The position numbers were made by a program, and so were the translations under genes. Below are positions 45,441 to 55,939 of a stretch of DNA of 64,000 bases, piece by piece (within the stretch, counting starts at the first letter, position 1; every line of letters begins with the position of its first letter). This DNA comes from Scilla litardierei (taxonomy: Eukaryota; Streptophyta; Magnoliopsida; Asparagales; Asparagaceae): contig CM061139.1 in NCBI GenBank assembly GCA_030789695.1, forward strand, positions 7,827,878 to 7,891,877, in the 5' to 3' direction. The notes under the pieces were generated by a model. It saw nothing but the letters and a program-made list of their open reading frames with translations, was not told the DNA's origin and did no database searches.

Positions 45441-45628
45441 CACCGTGTAATGCCCTGCTAAGCTACCGCACAAGTACTAGAGGGGGGGTGAATAGTACTT
45501 TAAAATAATTAAGAGGCTAATTCCTAATTACCTTGCAAACTCGACCAAACAATGCGGAAATGCGGAAATGTAAATGTTAGATAACAAAGAAACAATCGCA
45601 AACAAACGATATTACTGGGTTCGGATCC

Positions 45629-45827
45629 ACCCAAGTCTCCCCGACTTGTTCCCGGTGATCCTACGTCCCAACCACCCGGATCACTTCCGGATACTTGAGT
45701 TAGAAACCCTAACTCAAGATTTCCACTATGAAATACTTGTGAAAAACATTCACAAGTCAAATCATACACAAATGAAACTTGTGACTCCCACAACCCGGGA
45801 TCACAAACACACTCTCACAACCGAGAG
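45629..45827 (-). repeat. Mini-hairpins in the SIRE LTR leader
   Basis: Stems include CAAGTC/GACTTG (45632), a perfect 10-bp CTTGAGTTAG/CTAACTCAAG with loop AAACC (45694-45718), CTTGTGAA/TTCACAAG with loop AAACA (45736-45756), TTGTGA..TCCC-ACAACC-C-GGGA..TCACAA (45779-45806) and CTCTC-ACAACC-GAGAG (45812-45827). Loops resemble each other while stems differ. The 5' LTR copy is at about 56123-56321. Confidence 0.7.
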
Positions 45828-46178
45828 CGAATCACTTACAATATCAAAGTAATTTGAAATGCAATTGCTTACCACAAAATACCTATGCCTTGAGTATACT
45901 TACGAATTAGGGCAAAGATGATTTTGGGGAAGATGAAGAGGCACCAAACCCTAGCTCCAAGATGTAGACCAGCTATGGAGAGCTATGAGGTTGATGGTGA
46001 CCTAGGATCAAGCACTTGGCTTGGAAGGCTCACAATCAATGAATCTCTCTTTTGAAATAAGAGTGAGAAGAGATTCAAGATTGGAATGAATGAGCTTTAA
46101 ATGAGAGGGAATGATTTCTCTTTGATCTCTAAACTTGTCTTAATATCAGCCTTGAGTGCAATGAATGCAGCTCATCAA

Positions 46179-46189
46179 GTATATATAGG
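46179..46189 (-). promoter_or_regulatory. SIRE LTR TATA box (3' LTR)
   Basis: On the minus strand CCTATATATAC, about 60 bp downstream of the array. The 5' LTR copy is at 56673-56683. Confidence 0.7.
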
Positions 46190-46249
46190 TTAGAGGAGAG
46201 AGAGAGAAAAACGTTTCAATTAAAGCTCCAACGGCTCTATTCTGAACCA

Positions 46250-46780
46250 AACTAGTCGGTCAAAGAACAACCACTGACCGACTAGTTCATCAACTAGTCG
46301 GTCGGTCAATCAACATGAACCGACTAAGTGGTGAACATGGAAAAGGTCGAAGTTCAGACTTAAGGAACTAGTCGGTCAAAGCACACTTTCCGACCGACTA
46401 GTTTCACAACTAGTCGGTCGGTGAGTTAACTTAGACCGACTAAGAGATAAAACAGAAAGTCTGAGCACAAATAGATTTAGTCGGTCCAAGAACAAAAGTT
46501 GACCGACTAGTTCATCAACTAGTCAGTCGCCAAATGTACATGGACCGACTAACGACAAACAGTAACTAGGCATGTACAGTAGAAGCTCAACTAGTCGGTC
46601 TAAGAAGCATCACTGACCGACTAGTTCACAAACTAGTCGGTCGGTGAGTCAACGTAGACCGACTAACTGTAAACAGTAAAGAGCTATGATTTGAGAAGGC
46701 AAACTAGTCGGTCCAAGAAGGATTGCCGACCGACTAGATCACCATCTAGTCGGTTGGTTCTTCTTCTTGAACCAACTAAC
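46250..46780. repeat. CTAGTCGGTC palindrome array in the SIRE 3' LTR U3
   Basis: Five double-hairpin units of about 105-120 bp, built like those of the Tekay LTR. CTAGTCGGTC faces GACCGACTAG across about 15 bp, then CTAGTCGGTCGG faces AGACCGACTAA; CAGTAACT-like spacers separate units. The last unit shares specific spacer bases with the last Tekay unit (CAAGAAGG, GATC, CATCTAGTCGGT). Confidence 0.9.
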
Positions 46781-47182
46781 ATGCACAAGAAGTCGCGAAT
46801 CGAAGCGCGATGCTTCGGGAAAGTTAGTATGGACTTCTTACTAGTTCCTAGCTCTAAGATAGGAGAGTTATGAAGATTAAAACGTAAGACCTACTCAAGG
46901 CTTAACATTCTACGGAACGAAGCTAAAAGACTATAAATAAAACTCGACGAACCGTCTTCGAAAGCTTCGATCCGAATCTTCATGACTTCTAAAATGGTCC
47001 AAAAGCTTCAACGAAGCTTTAGGCATAAGATCATGTGCTTTGAGAAGTCTCGAGACGTCGCTTTGGATGTTCATATGAATTTGGCGACGATCTCCATAAC
47101 TGCGCTCACAAATTGTTTGTTCATAATATATTTATGTTTGTTCATCATCCAAAACCAAATCCGGGGAGTCCAATATCCAACA

Positions 47183-48121
47183 TTCTCCCCCTTTTTGGTG
47201 ATGACAAAACAACATAAATAATAATCAAAAATAATGATTCAAATGTAATTTACTTACTCCCCCTGCATTGATGCCACGTTAATTCCAAAAAGAATAATAA
47301 TAATACGCATCAAGCAGACGAGTAAAGTATATAAATGAGAATCAAATATTGAAATTTAGGATTTGAAATCCAATTTTTATATCTTAACTCCCCCTGAATC
47401 TAACACATCAAATTAGATTCTTGGAAAAATGCTTAAATTATCATTTAGCACATGTCATTATTATATCTCTCCCCCTTTGGCATTAGCAAAAAGAGCGGGA
47501 GGAGATCACCGACAACAACAGTGGCTTCAAATAAAAGCATGGGAGTCGTAGAATACGACCACGGTCCAAATGACACCAAAGAAAAATACGAATGAAATCA
47601 AGGTGTGTCAATGAGACCAAAGTCGAAAATCGATAAATAAAATCATCAAAACTCAAATAAATTTTACGAATTGAGTTATGGAATATACTCTCCAATATCA
47701 ACATTCTTGGTTAATTTAGTGCATGGAAAACAATTCTATGTTTTCATAAAATGAATTCTATTTAACCAAGTATTTTCGTCGAGCGACGAAATCAAAACAT
47801 CAGAGACATATAAAATATTAAATGTGCACAATATAATGAAATGTCAACATCGATGTATATATATAAATGAAGCATGAGTACAACAAAGTGATACATCGCC
47901 GACATACATAGCATCGATCCAGCGATCGGGGCACAAAATACAACATCATATCACACATATATAAGAGTATCACAAAACATACAACATCATCAGGGATACA
48001 TCATCAGACATCCAAAAATATCAAAAAGCATAACCATAAAACCACCCAAAATATCCTAACCCACACTCTCTCACTACAAGATATCTCATCTAAAGTGCAT
48101 CGGGTGAGGCCTCAAAGAAGC
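47183..48121 (-). other. SIRE polypurine tracts and 3' non-coding region
   Basis: The polypurine tract next to the LTR reads CCAAAAAGGGGGAGAA on the minus strand (47183-47198). At least three more GGGGGAG tracts follow upstream near 47260, 47388 and 47470. The rest is AT-rich with no gene. The older SIRE-like element at 7407 has the same multiple tracts. Confidence 0.8.
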
Positions 48122-49741
48122 TCAAGAGGCAGTGGAAGGATCTGCAGCAGTAACAGGCTCTGCAGCAGGAGTGGTGGTCACCGGATCAGCAGTAGTGTCC
48201 ACGGGAGCGACTGGAGTGGAAATATCTGGAGCAGCAACAGTAGTGGCCTTGGGAGCACCAGTCGTAGTATCCACCGCAGGAACGGTGGCAACAGGTGTGC
48301 TCTCGGGGTCACCAGTAGAAGAGGCAACAGCAGCACCAGAAGTGCCCTCGGGGGCACGAGTAGAAACACGAACAAGCTTCTCAATCTCCTCATCCAACTC
48401 CTCCTCGTCAGAGACTGACGGAGGGATGTCAATACCAAGGTGACGAGCGATACGAGAAAGAATCTCCTCGGTACGAGCATAACGAGACTCCACACATCTC
48501 ACTGAACGTGCGAGCTCGTAAAGAGTGGTAGAGGGAGCAGCTGAGGCAGAGGCAGAGGCAGATGCTGAAGGTGTCGTCCTTTGAACGTGACGGAGAGCCG
48601 CAAGAGACTTCTTGACAGCCGTCACATTTAGAGGAGGACCAAGGGGACGCTCATCGTCAGGTGGAAGAGTGACACGGAAGTGGCGAAAAACAAGGGTCAA
48701 CAAGCACGGATATGGGATATGCGCAGACTTCGTGGTCTTCTGGATACACTCGAAAGAATCCATCTTATCGAGTATGATCCGGGCCCAGTTAATCTCGCTA
48801 CCCATGAAGATGGCATAGATCAAGTTCAGAAATGGCTGGGAAGGCAAAGAAGAGGAGCCGTACTTAGGAAGTAAGCACGACTTCAAGATCAAGTTTAGGA
48901 CCCATGCATTTGGCTTGAATGACTTGGAGGGGACGCCAATCATGGCGGGAGGAATCTCATGGAAGATCTCAGAAAGAATGACCTGATCAAGTGACGAGAT
49001 GTCATCAATAGAAATATCTGAGGGGAGGAGGCCAGACGACAAACAACCAATCAACTCTCCTAAGACTTCTGCCGTGAGGACTATCGGTGTCCCCAAAAAA
49101 GTAGTCTCAATCGAGTGGGTCGTGTCGTACTGACCCCAGATCCTATTGGCATAGAAAAGCTTCACTAGGCGAGGGTAGGGGTGAGGATTCGCCTTAGGGT
49201 CATACCGAAGATAATCGATAAGACCCGAAGACGACAGAAGGTCAGCTAGCCCTATGAAGTCAGAAAACTGTACGAAATGCTCCAGAAGCAGCGGACAGTG
49301 TTCGATACGGTTGTAAGCCGCGAGACACATAGGGTCATCGCGACACAACGAGATATCGACACCGCCAACCGGCATCGAAGCCTTTCCCTTAGGCTGACGT
49401 GTACGGGGTCGAGAGCTAGACTCAGGTTGCCTAGGAGGAGGTGAGGGATCACTATGGGTCTCAGTCTCGGGTCTATACTCAGTGTCGGAATCCGTAGGAG
49501 TATGGAAAGAGGAGGGAGACGCAAGTTGCTTCGAATGCTTGGGTTTGGGCTGAGATTGGGCTCGGGGCTTCGCTGTCGTCGTCCTCTTCCGCTTGAGAGG
49601 AGGCGACGACGACGAGGGCTGGGTGGTCTTCGATCGGCGTCTAGGAGGGGTTCGCCTGGGTTGAATGGGATCCGTAGGGGATGGCTCTACGGTCATAGGC
49701 GAAGGGCTCGAAGGACAGATCGGGATTCATGTACGAGCCAT
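48122..49741 (-). pseudogene. SIRE 3' accessory ORF (env-like position)
   Basis: An ATG at 49739-49741 opens the frame; a TGA at 49727-49729 follows. The frame restarts at ATG 49694-49696 and is open for 524 codons. Order: basic Pro/Ser/Lys-rich N-terminus with SPPLKRKRTTT; a folded domain of about 250 residues with HFVQFSDFIGLADLL, YPRLVKLFYANRIWG and AEVLGELIG blocks; an Ala/Ser run; then an acidic, Thr/Pro/Ala-rich tail. The middle resembles the plant Transposase_32/ATHILA ORF-1 type, with L..LL...G then LVKLFYAN then lt.evl..lig. I see no signal peptide or clear transmembrane span, so an envelope role is not supported. Function is unknown. Confidence 0.75.
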
Positions 49742-50067
49742 AAGCGCGGCACGACACAACGCACAAGTGATCTAATCGAAGAAACCCTAAACAAGAACCC
49801 TAGCCGAAATCAAATGAAACCCTAACCCTAAGCACATGAAACTAACCCTAGAGAGGGATGGGAGAGGGGGGGTTTACCCTAGGAGGAGGTCGACGGCTGG
49901 AGAGATGGTCGGAGTTGGTCGGAATCGACGATCGGAGAGGGAGGAAGGCCAAGGGATCGGGGGTTTTTGGCTGGAGAGGGAAGGATTCGATCGACTTGAA
50001 TGAAAAGAAATCGATTAGATTTCATTTAAGTCGGTCGGAAGTCGAAAAGATGCAACTGTCCCCGTCA
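49742..50067 (-). promoter_or_regulatory. Leader-like segment between internal array and SIRE 3' ORF
   Basis: On the minus strand this is C/T-rich with AACCCTA-like words and AGGGTAAACCCC, resembling a plant 5' UTR with a possible 5' splice site (CTAGGGTAAAC). The only TATA-like word is a weak CTTAAATGAAA near 50030. It may be the start region of a separate 3' ORF transcript. Confidence 0.4.
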
Positions 50068-50261
50068 CAACTAGTCGGTCACAGTTCAAGCACTGACCGA
50101 CTAGATCACGATCTAGTCGGTCGGTCAATGAGCTTGAACCGACTAGTTGTAAATAGTAACTGAAGCCAAATTTCTTGATAAGATTTAGTCGGTCTAAGCT
50201 TATTCACTGACCGACTAGAACTGAATCTAGTCGGTCGGCCAATGAACTTGGACCGACTAAG
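50068..50261. repeat. Internal copy of the CTAGTCGGTC array in SIRE
   Basis: Two double-hairpin units of the same type as the LTR array, including the AAATAGTAACT spacer, lie between pol and the 3' ORF and outside the LTRs. A partial extra unit (AAGTCGGTCGG) is at about 50029. Confidence 0.9.
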
Positions 50262-50509
50262 AGAGTCCAAAAATTGAAAATTTTGAAATTTGATTTCTCT
50301 CCTAATTGCACTTCGACGAAACATCAACATACTCTCATTAATCATTATACTACCCCATTAAACATCGAAAATCTGAAATTTGACGTTTTCGAACAAATCG
50401 AGCGAAAATTCCGAAAATTCAACAAACATCCAGAAAATTTCAAATAAATCTAGCATGTGCAAATATAAAGAATTGAATAGCATGCAAGATTATTGAATAA
50501 AAATGAATC

Positions 50510-52420
50510 CTAAATCTCGGATTCACCCATAATCCCCAATTCTCGACATAACCGCACAAAGGAGTCTTCCTTTAGGGGTTTCGTGAAAATATCGGCGATT
50601 TGCTTCTGGGTTTCAACGTACACTAAAATGATGTCCTTTTTAGCAACATGATCATCTAAGAAATGGTGTCGGTCATCTATGTGTTTCGAACGAGAATGGT
50701 GTACCGGGTTCTTAGAGAGACATATTGCACTTTGGTTGTCCACCATGATAGGGCAAGTATCACAGTTTATACCAAAGTCTTTAAGTGTGTGTCTCATCCA
50801 AAGAACTTGAGCACACGCGGCACCGGCGGCAATATATTCCGCCTCGGTGGTTGAAAGTGATACGAAATTCTGCTTCTTGGAAAACCAAGAGACAAGAGAA
50901 TTTCCTATAAAATGGCAAGTGCCACTAGTACTTTTCCTGTCGGATTTGCATCCCGCATAATCTGCGTCACTATATGAGATTAACTCATACGTGCTAGATT
51001 TTGGATAAAGTAATCCAAAATCAAGTGTATAACTTAAATAACGGAAAATACGTTTTACCGCTACTAAGTGAGACTCCTTAGGTTGAGACTGATAACGAGC
51101 ACATACACATACGACAAACATAATATCGGGCCTACTTGCGGTAAGATTTAGTAAACTACCTATCATACCTCGATATAGACGAATGTCTACATATTTTCCG
51201 CCCGCATCTTTATCAAGATGTGTAGTGGTGCTCATCGGAGTCTTCTTCCCGGAGGCATTCTCCATTCCAAATCGCTTTAGCAACTCCACCGTATACTTCG
51301 TTTGGTGGATGAAGAGTGCATCGTTCATTTGGCGAATTTGGAGACCTAAGAAATATTTGAGCTTACCCATGTGGCTCATCTCAAATTGATCCTTCATCAC
51401 ATTAGAAAACTCTTCGCAAAGAGCAAAGTTAGTAGCACCGAAAATGATATCATCAACATATATTTGAACTAAAATTATATCATTATTCGAATACTTAACA
51501 AATAATGTGGAATCAACTTCTCCCATTTTAAAACCCAAATCCAAAAGAAAATTCTTTAAACGGTCATACCAAGCTCGAGGAGCTTGTCTCAAACTGTAAA
51601 GAGCTTTCTTAAGTTTAAAAACATGATTTGGAAAATTTTCAATTATAAAACCCGGAGGTTGAGAAACATAAACTTCCTCAACAACATCTCCGTTTAAAAA
51701 CGCACTTTTTACATCCATTTCAAATAATTTAAAATCCTTATGGCATGCAAAAGATAACAATAATCTAATTGATTCTAATCTAGCTACCGGAGCAAAGGAT
51801 TCTTCGAAATCGATACCTTCCTCTTACCGATAGCCTTGAGCTACTAACCGAGCTTTGTTTCGGACGATGACTTGGTTTTCGTCGGTCTTGTTCTTGAAGA
51901 TCCACTTTGTCCCTATGACGGTGTGGTTCTTCGATGGCAATGGAACAAGCTCCCAAACCTCATTCCTCTCGAATTGAATGAGTTCCTCTTCCATGGCAAG
52001 GATCCAAGCGCTATCTTCGCATGCTTCATTAACATTCTTTGGCTCAATCGAGGAGGCAAAGGCACAATGAGCGAAGTGGTTGACTTGAGATCTCGTCTTG
52101 ACACTATCATGGATATTGCCAATGACTTGCTCATAAGGATGATCACGAACGGTATGAAGCCGTTTGGGAATTCCTTGATCACTAGGAACATTCTCAACAA
52201 CTTCATTAGTCGGGTTAGTATCAATAGAATCAATAGAATCATTAGAATTAGAATTACCAATTGAATCACATATTACATCCATGGAGTCATCATCATTAGT
52301 AATTCTAGTTGGAACAAATCCTTCATTAAATGAAACATGAAGCGATTCCTCGATCGTTGAGGTTCGTTTGTTGTATCCGGTAGGCTTTGCTACGTGAGGA
52401 ATACCCAACAAAAATCCCCT
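50510..52420 (-). pseudogene. SIRE reverse transcriptase and RNase H
   Basis: The frame enters from the integrase tail with AWILAMEEELIQFERNEVW and GTKWIFKNK. A TAA at 51821-51823, just after LVAQGYR, interrupts it. Reverse transcriptase continues with [27 protein letters not shown], the catalytic [10 protein letters not shown], and LGLQI. RNase H follows with [20 protein letters not shown] and VDNQSAICL, ending IADIFTKPL at 50510. The order is typical copia. Apart from the TAA this part is open. Confidence 0.92.
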
Positions 52421-53219
52421 CATCGGATCTTGGATCGAATTTGTCCAAACTACCATACATGTTTTTAATAAAACATTTCGAACCGAAAACACGAAAATGT
52501 TTAACTTGAGGCAACCTACCAAACAACAATTCATAACAAGTTTGTTTAGTGCCGGGCCTCAAAAGTATTCTATTAAACACATAGCAAGCGGTATGTACCG
52601 CTTCCGCCCAAAATTGATGGCCAAGTTGGCTATCATCAAGCATAGTACGAGCACACTCCACTAGCGTCCTATTCTTTCTCTCAACTACACCATTTTGAGG
52701 AGGTGCGCGAGGGAATGAAAAGGTGTGTGTAATACCAACTTCATCACAAAATGTCTCAAAAGACTCATTCTCAAATTCCCCTCCATGATCACTACGAATA
52801 GTGACAATGGTGGTTCCTAAGAGATTTTGTACTTTCTTAACAAAAATTGTGAAGTTTTCAAAAGAATCATTTTTATTACTCAATGAAAATACCCAAGTAA
52901 ATCTAGAAAAGTCATCAATGATGACAAGTCCATAACGTGCATTTCCTAATGAAGCAACTTTAGTTGGCCCAAATAAATCTAGATGTAATAGCTCTAGTGG
53001 CCGCTTAGAAGAAATGTTTTTCTTAGGTTTAAACGACGATTTTGGAAGCTTGCCTCGTTGACACGAGTCACAAAAGCTTTTCTTTTGAAAGACTAGCTTA
53101 GGGAAGCCTCTAATAGAATTTAACTTGGAAAGCTTAAATAGTGTTCCAAAGTTCACATGACCAAAACGTCGATGCCCATTAGTGTTGTTCACTTGTGTTG
53201 GCAATAAGACATTGTTCAT
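52326..53219 (-). pseudogene. SIRE integrase
   Basis: Integrase zinc domain (HRRFGHVNF..L, then CDSCQRGK), followed by LLHLDLFGPTKV, RSDHGGEFEN and GVVERKNRT, which carry the D,D-35-E triad. After VGYSSRSKAYR the frame is lost near 52380 and continues in the frame used by reverse transcriptase. The N-terminal frame differs from that of the protease, so a further shift lies near 53190. Confidence 0.9.
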
Positions 53220-53560
53220 GTGATCTTGGAAGATCTAGGATGTATATATCCTTATGGCGTGTGCTGGAAAACAATAATTCATTATTATCTTTTCTTAAAA
53301 TATGGCACATTCCTTTCGTAAAGCTAACTTTGTAACCTTTGTCACAAAGTTGGCTTATTGAAATGAGATTGTGGTTTAATCCTTTAACAAGGTAAACATC
53401 ATTTATAAGAGGTTTAGAAGGATTACCCACTTTACCAACACCTATGATGGTTTCGCTCTCGTTGCCTCCAAAGACGACCCGGTTTCCATTTGCAATGGGC
53501 ACCACTCCGGAGAGCAATTGAGCATCATCCGTCATGTGTTTTGAACACCCGCTATCGAGT
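53179..53560 (-). pseudogene. SIRE aspartic protease
   Basis: The catalytic motif WILDSGCSKHMT is encoded at about 53530-53565. IIGVGKVG, VYLVKGLNHNLISISQLCDKG and a GAG-pre-integrase stretch follow. The frame closes at 53179 instead of running into integrase. Confidence 0.9.
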
Positions 53561-53672
53561 ATCCAATTCCCATTGGAGCTAAATTTAAATTTGTTGCTCC
53601 GCTTCTTTTTCTTGAGTACCTAAAGATAGAAAATTTCATATCATGGTACCCAAGGTCATTGGGTCCAAAAGA

Positions 53673-54310
53673 TTAAACCTTTGAAAGCCAAGTCCAATTG
53701 GACTTAGACTTCCACACATAATTATCACTATGCACAACATCCATGAAATACGAATTCATATAAATTTGTTTTTCATCCATGCTTGTGTCCTTTGGGCTCC
53801 AAATTGTGAATATTTTGGGAGCCCTCATCCTATTGGGTGCATGCATGCGTTGTTGGTTTCTACGTGATGCATGTCGTGGATAGGCATAAGGAACATGATG
53901 AAATGGTGCATTATGAGAATTATTCATACTATGATGTGGGTGTACATATGCATGTGGAGGAACACGTGCGTGAGGGTGTCTCACATGGTGTGCACGTGCC
54001 CGTGAATGTGTAGCATAGAAATCATCATATGTGTGAGCCGGTGGAGTAGGACATGTGTTCCTACGTGGCATAGTATTCGTGTACATGTAAGCATGGCCCT
54101 TCTTTGGAGGTCCACCCAAAGTGGGTTTCTTTCCAAATGAAGGTGTGTACAAGGTGGAAGCACCATTGGTAGATGAATTGCCAATAGAGTGTTTGCTAGC
54201 ACTCGTTGAGGCATCGGAAGTTGGCCTAACAAAAGTAGTGGCCGCTTTGGATGAATTTCTCATCGTATACCCCAAGCCAATGTGGTGATTGCCCGGAGAA
54301 AGTCATTTAG
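53673..54310 (-). pseudogene. SIRE gag-protease linker
   Basis: A frameshift near 54300 takes over from gag. The linker is His/Tyr/Arg-rich (THSRARAHHVRHPHARV) with basic patches. It ends in a stop at 53673, before the protease. SIRE polyproteins have a long variable linker here. No enzymatic motif is visible. Confidence 0.7.
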
Positions 54311-55912
54311 GATTTTATCCAAATGGTCCTTACCCTTATTGAATTTGTTAATTCGGCCTAATGTGTTCTCATATTTCTCGGTGAGAGAACGCATAGAAGC
54401 ATCCAAAGTGGATACTTGCGATGTGAGCACATAAACACGAGATTTGAGATTTTCATTCTCAATACTCAAAGTCGAGTTTTGAGAGGTCAAATCTGCTATC
54501 TTGTGTTCCTCCGGATCCTCAATGCTAACATGTTCAAGTTGAGTCTTGAGATTAACAATCTCATTCTTCAACCCTTCAACAACGGTGTCGTTGTTGGTGA
54601 TGATAGTTTTAGGCGAGGTTTGGATGCTAGCTAATTCATCTTGTACTTTAGTATACCTATTTACTAACTTAGTGTATTTAGACCATAATTGAGAATTAGC
54701 ATTCCTAAGGTCATCCATTGTTACCTCTTCGCCTTCGTTGTCGCTATCATCGGAGGAAGATCCTTGTTCATTTTCCTCTCTAGCCATGAAGCACATGTGT
54801 GCTTGCTCCACTTGCTCATCATCTGACTCTCCGTTAGAGGAATCATCGGAGTCGGTGAATGTCCCGAAAAGCCCCTTTTTGTACCCTTTCTTGTACTTCT
54901 TGGACTTGTCGAACTTCGGTGCCTTCCACTTCTCCTTGTGCTTGTTTTGAGGACACTCCGCTTTCATGTGTCCGGGCTTGTTGCATTGAAAACACAAAGG
55001 AGAGGAGGCGTTAGAAGAATTGAACTTTGACTTGTTTTTGAAGTTACCTTTCCGGAAGAACCGGTTGAACTTCTTTGCCATGAGAGCCATGGACTCCAAG
55101 TCCAACTCGTTTTCTGAGTTTTCATCATCGGTCGATGTGGAAGTAGATGGAGCGACCTTGAAAGCGATAGCCTCCTTCTTTGGCTCGTCTTGTTGTAGGT
55201 AGGACTTCATCTTTTCCTGCAACTTCAACTTGCTATCCTTGCGTACCTCATAAGACATCAAGGTACCCATTAGTTGAACAACGGTGTAAGTTTTCATGTC
55301 ATTACCTTCCTCGATGGCGAAGGTACGTTTCTCCCAACTAGAAGGAAGTCCATCGATAATCTTCGAGACTTTCTCCTTTTGGGTGTAGGTCTTACCGAGA
55401 GCCTCCAACTCGTTTGTGATGTCGACGAAGCGAGCATAGTACTCCTTCATTTTCTCACCCTGTAGCATATGAAATAATTCGAAATCTTTATTCACTAAAA
55501 CGAGTTTAGAGTCTCTTACCCTACTCGTTCCTTCATGCAAGATGATGAGGGAGTTCCATATTTGATATGCACTCTTACATGTGCATATCTTGTTGAAATC
55601 CTCGGGCTCCAAAGCACATTGCAAGGTGTTCATTGCCTTGGCATTGCTTACCTCCGCGGCGATCTCCGCGGGAGTCCATTTCTCGAAATCTTCTTCGGCG
55701 GGCTCGACATACTCCTTCATCGTGGCCCTCCATAATGAAGCACTCCGGAGGAAAGTTTCCATCCGGTATTTCCAGTACCCGTAGTTGGTACTGTTGAAGA
55801 AGGGAGGCCTCGTTGAGGAGTGTCCTTCCATCACCGAAGACGCTCCTTCACGATTCTTGAAGGTGCTATAATCGGAAGGTGGACGAACGGTCTTGTTGTC
55901 GTTGGCAGACAT
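54260..55912 (-). CDS. SIRE gag (capsid/nucleocapsid)
   Basis: An intact 550-codon ORF starts at the ATG 55910-55912, only 13 bp from the primer site. It has a copia gag core (YWKYRMETFL, QIWNSLIILHEGT, YYARFVDITNELEALGKTY, IIDGLPSSWE). The zinc knuckle CFQCNKPGHMKAEC (about 54960-55000) is followed by a Lys-rich stretch, an acidic Ser/Asp-rich stretch and a long predicted coiled coil (54700-54340). This long coiled tail is usual for SIRE. The natural polyprotein would continue into pol; here a frameshift ends it. Confidence 0.9.
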   Translation of the reverse strand: MSANDNKTVRPPSDYSTFKNREGASSVMEGHSSTRPPFFNSTNYGYWKYRMETFLRSASLWRATMKEYVEPAEEDFEKWTPAEIAAEVSNAKAMNTLQCALEPEDFNKICTCKSAYQIWNSLIILHEGTSRVRDSKLVLVNKDFELFHMLQGEKMKEYYARFVDITNELEALGKTYTQKEKVSKIIDGLPSSWEKRTFAIEEGNDMKTYTVVQLMGTLMSYEVRKDSKLKLQEKMKSYLQQDEPKKEAIAFKVAPSTSTSTDDENSENELDLESMALMAKKFNRFFRKGNFKNKSKFNSSNASSPLCFQCNKPGHMKAECPQNKHKEKWKAPKFDKSKKYKKGYKKGLFGTFTDSDDSSNGESDDEQVEQAHMCFMAREENEQGSSSDDSDNEGEEVTMDDLRNANSQLWSKYTKLVNRYTKVQDELASIQTSPKTIITNNDTVVEGLKNEIVNLKTQLEHVSIEDPEEHKIADLTSQNSTLSIENENLKSRVYVLTSQVSTLDASMRSLTEKYENTLGRINKFNKGKDHLDKILNDFLRAITTLAWGIR

Positions 55913-55925
55913 AGCTATAGACTTG

Positions 55926-55937
55926 GCTCTGATACCA
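55926..55937 (-). other. Primer binding site, initiator tRNA-Met
   Basis: On the minus strand TGGTATCAGAGC, two bases inside the 5' LTR end. This is the standard copia primer site. Confidence 0.97.
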
Positions 55938-55939
55938 AA

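Larger units (their letters stand above)
45446..47182 (-). mobile_element. 3' LTR of the SIRE element
   Basis: 1737 bp. Plus-strand ends are TGTAATGCCCTGC and TATCCAACA. In transcription order it has the array (46780-46250), TATA (46189-46179) and a hairpin leader (45827-45629). Confidence 0.95.

Noticed and set aside
46250..46780. CRISPR-like array of palindromic repeats with spacers
   Set aside because: The DNA is plant, the repeats are degenerate and paired in opposite orientation, they lie in LTR U3 regions, and no cas genes occur.
48122..49741. Retroviral-type envelope gene
   Set aside because: No signal peptide, clear membrane anchor or fusion-peptide-like stretch. Env-like describes only its position.
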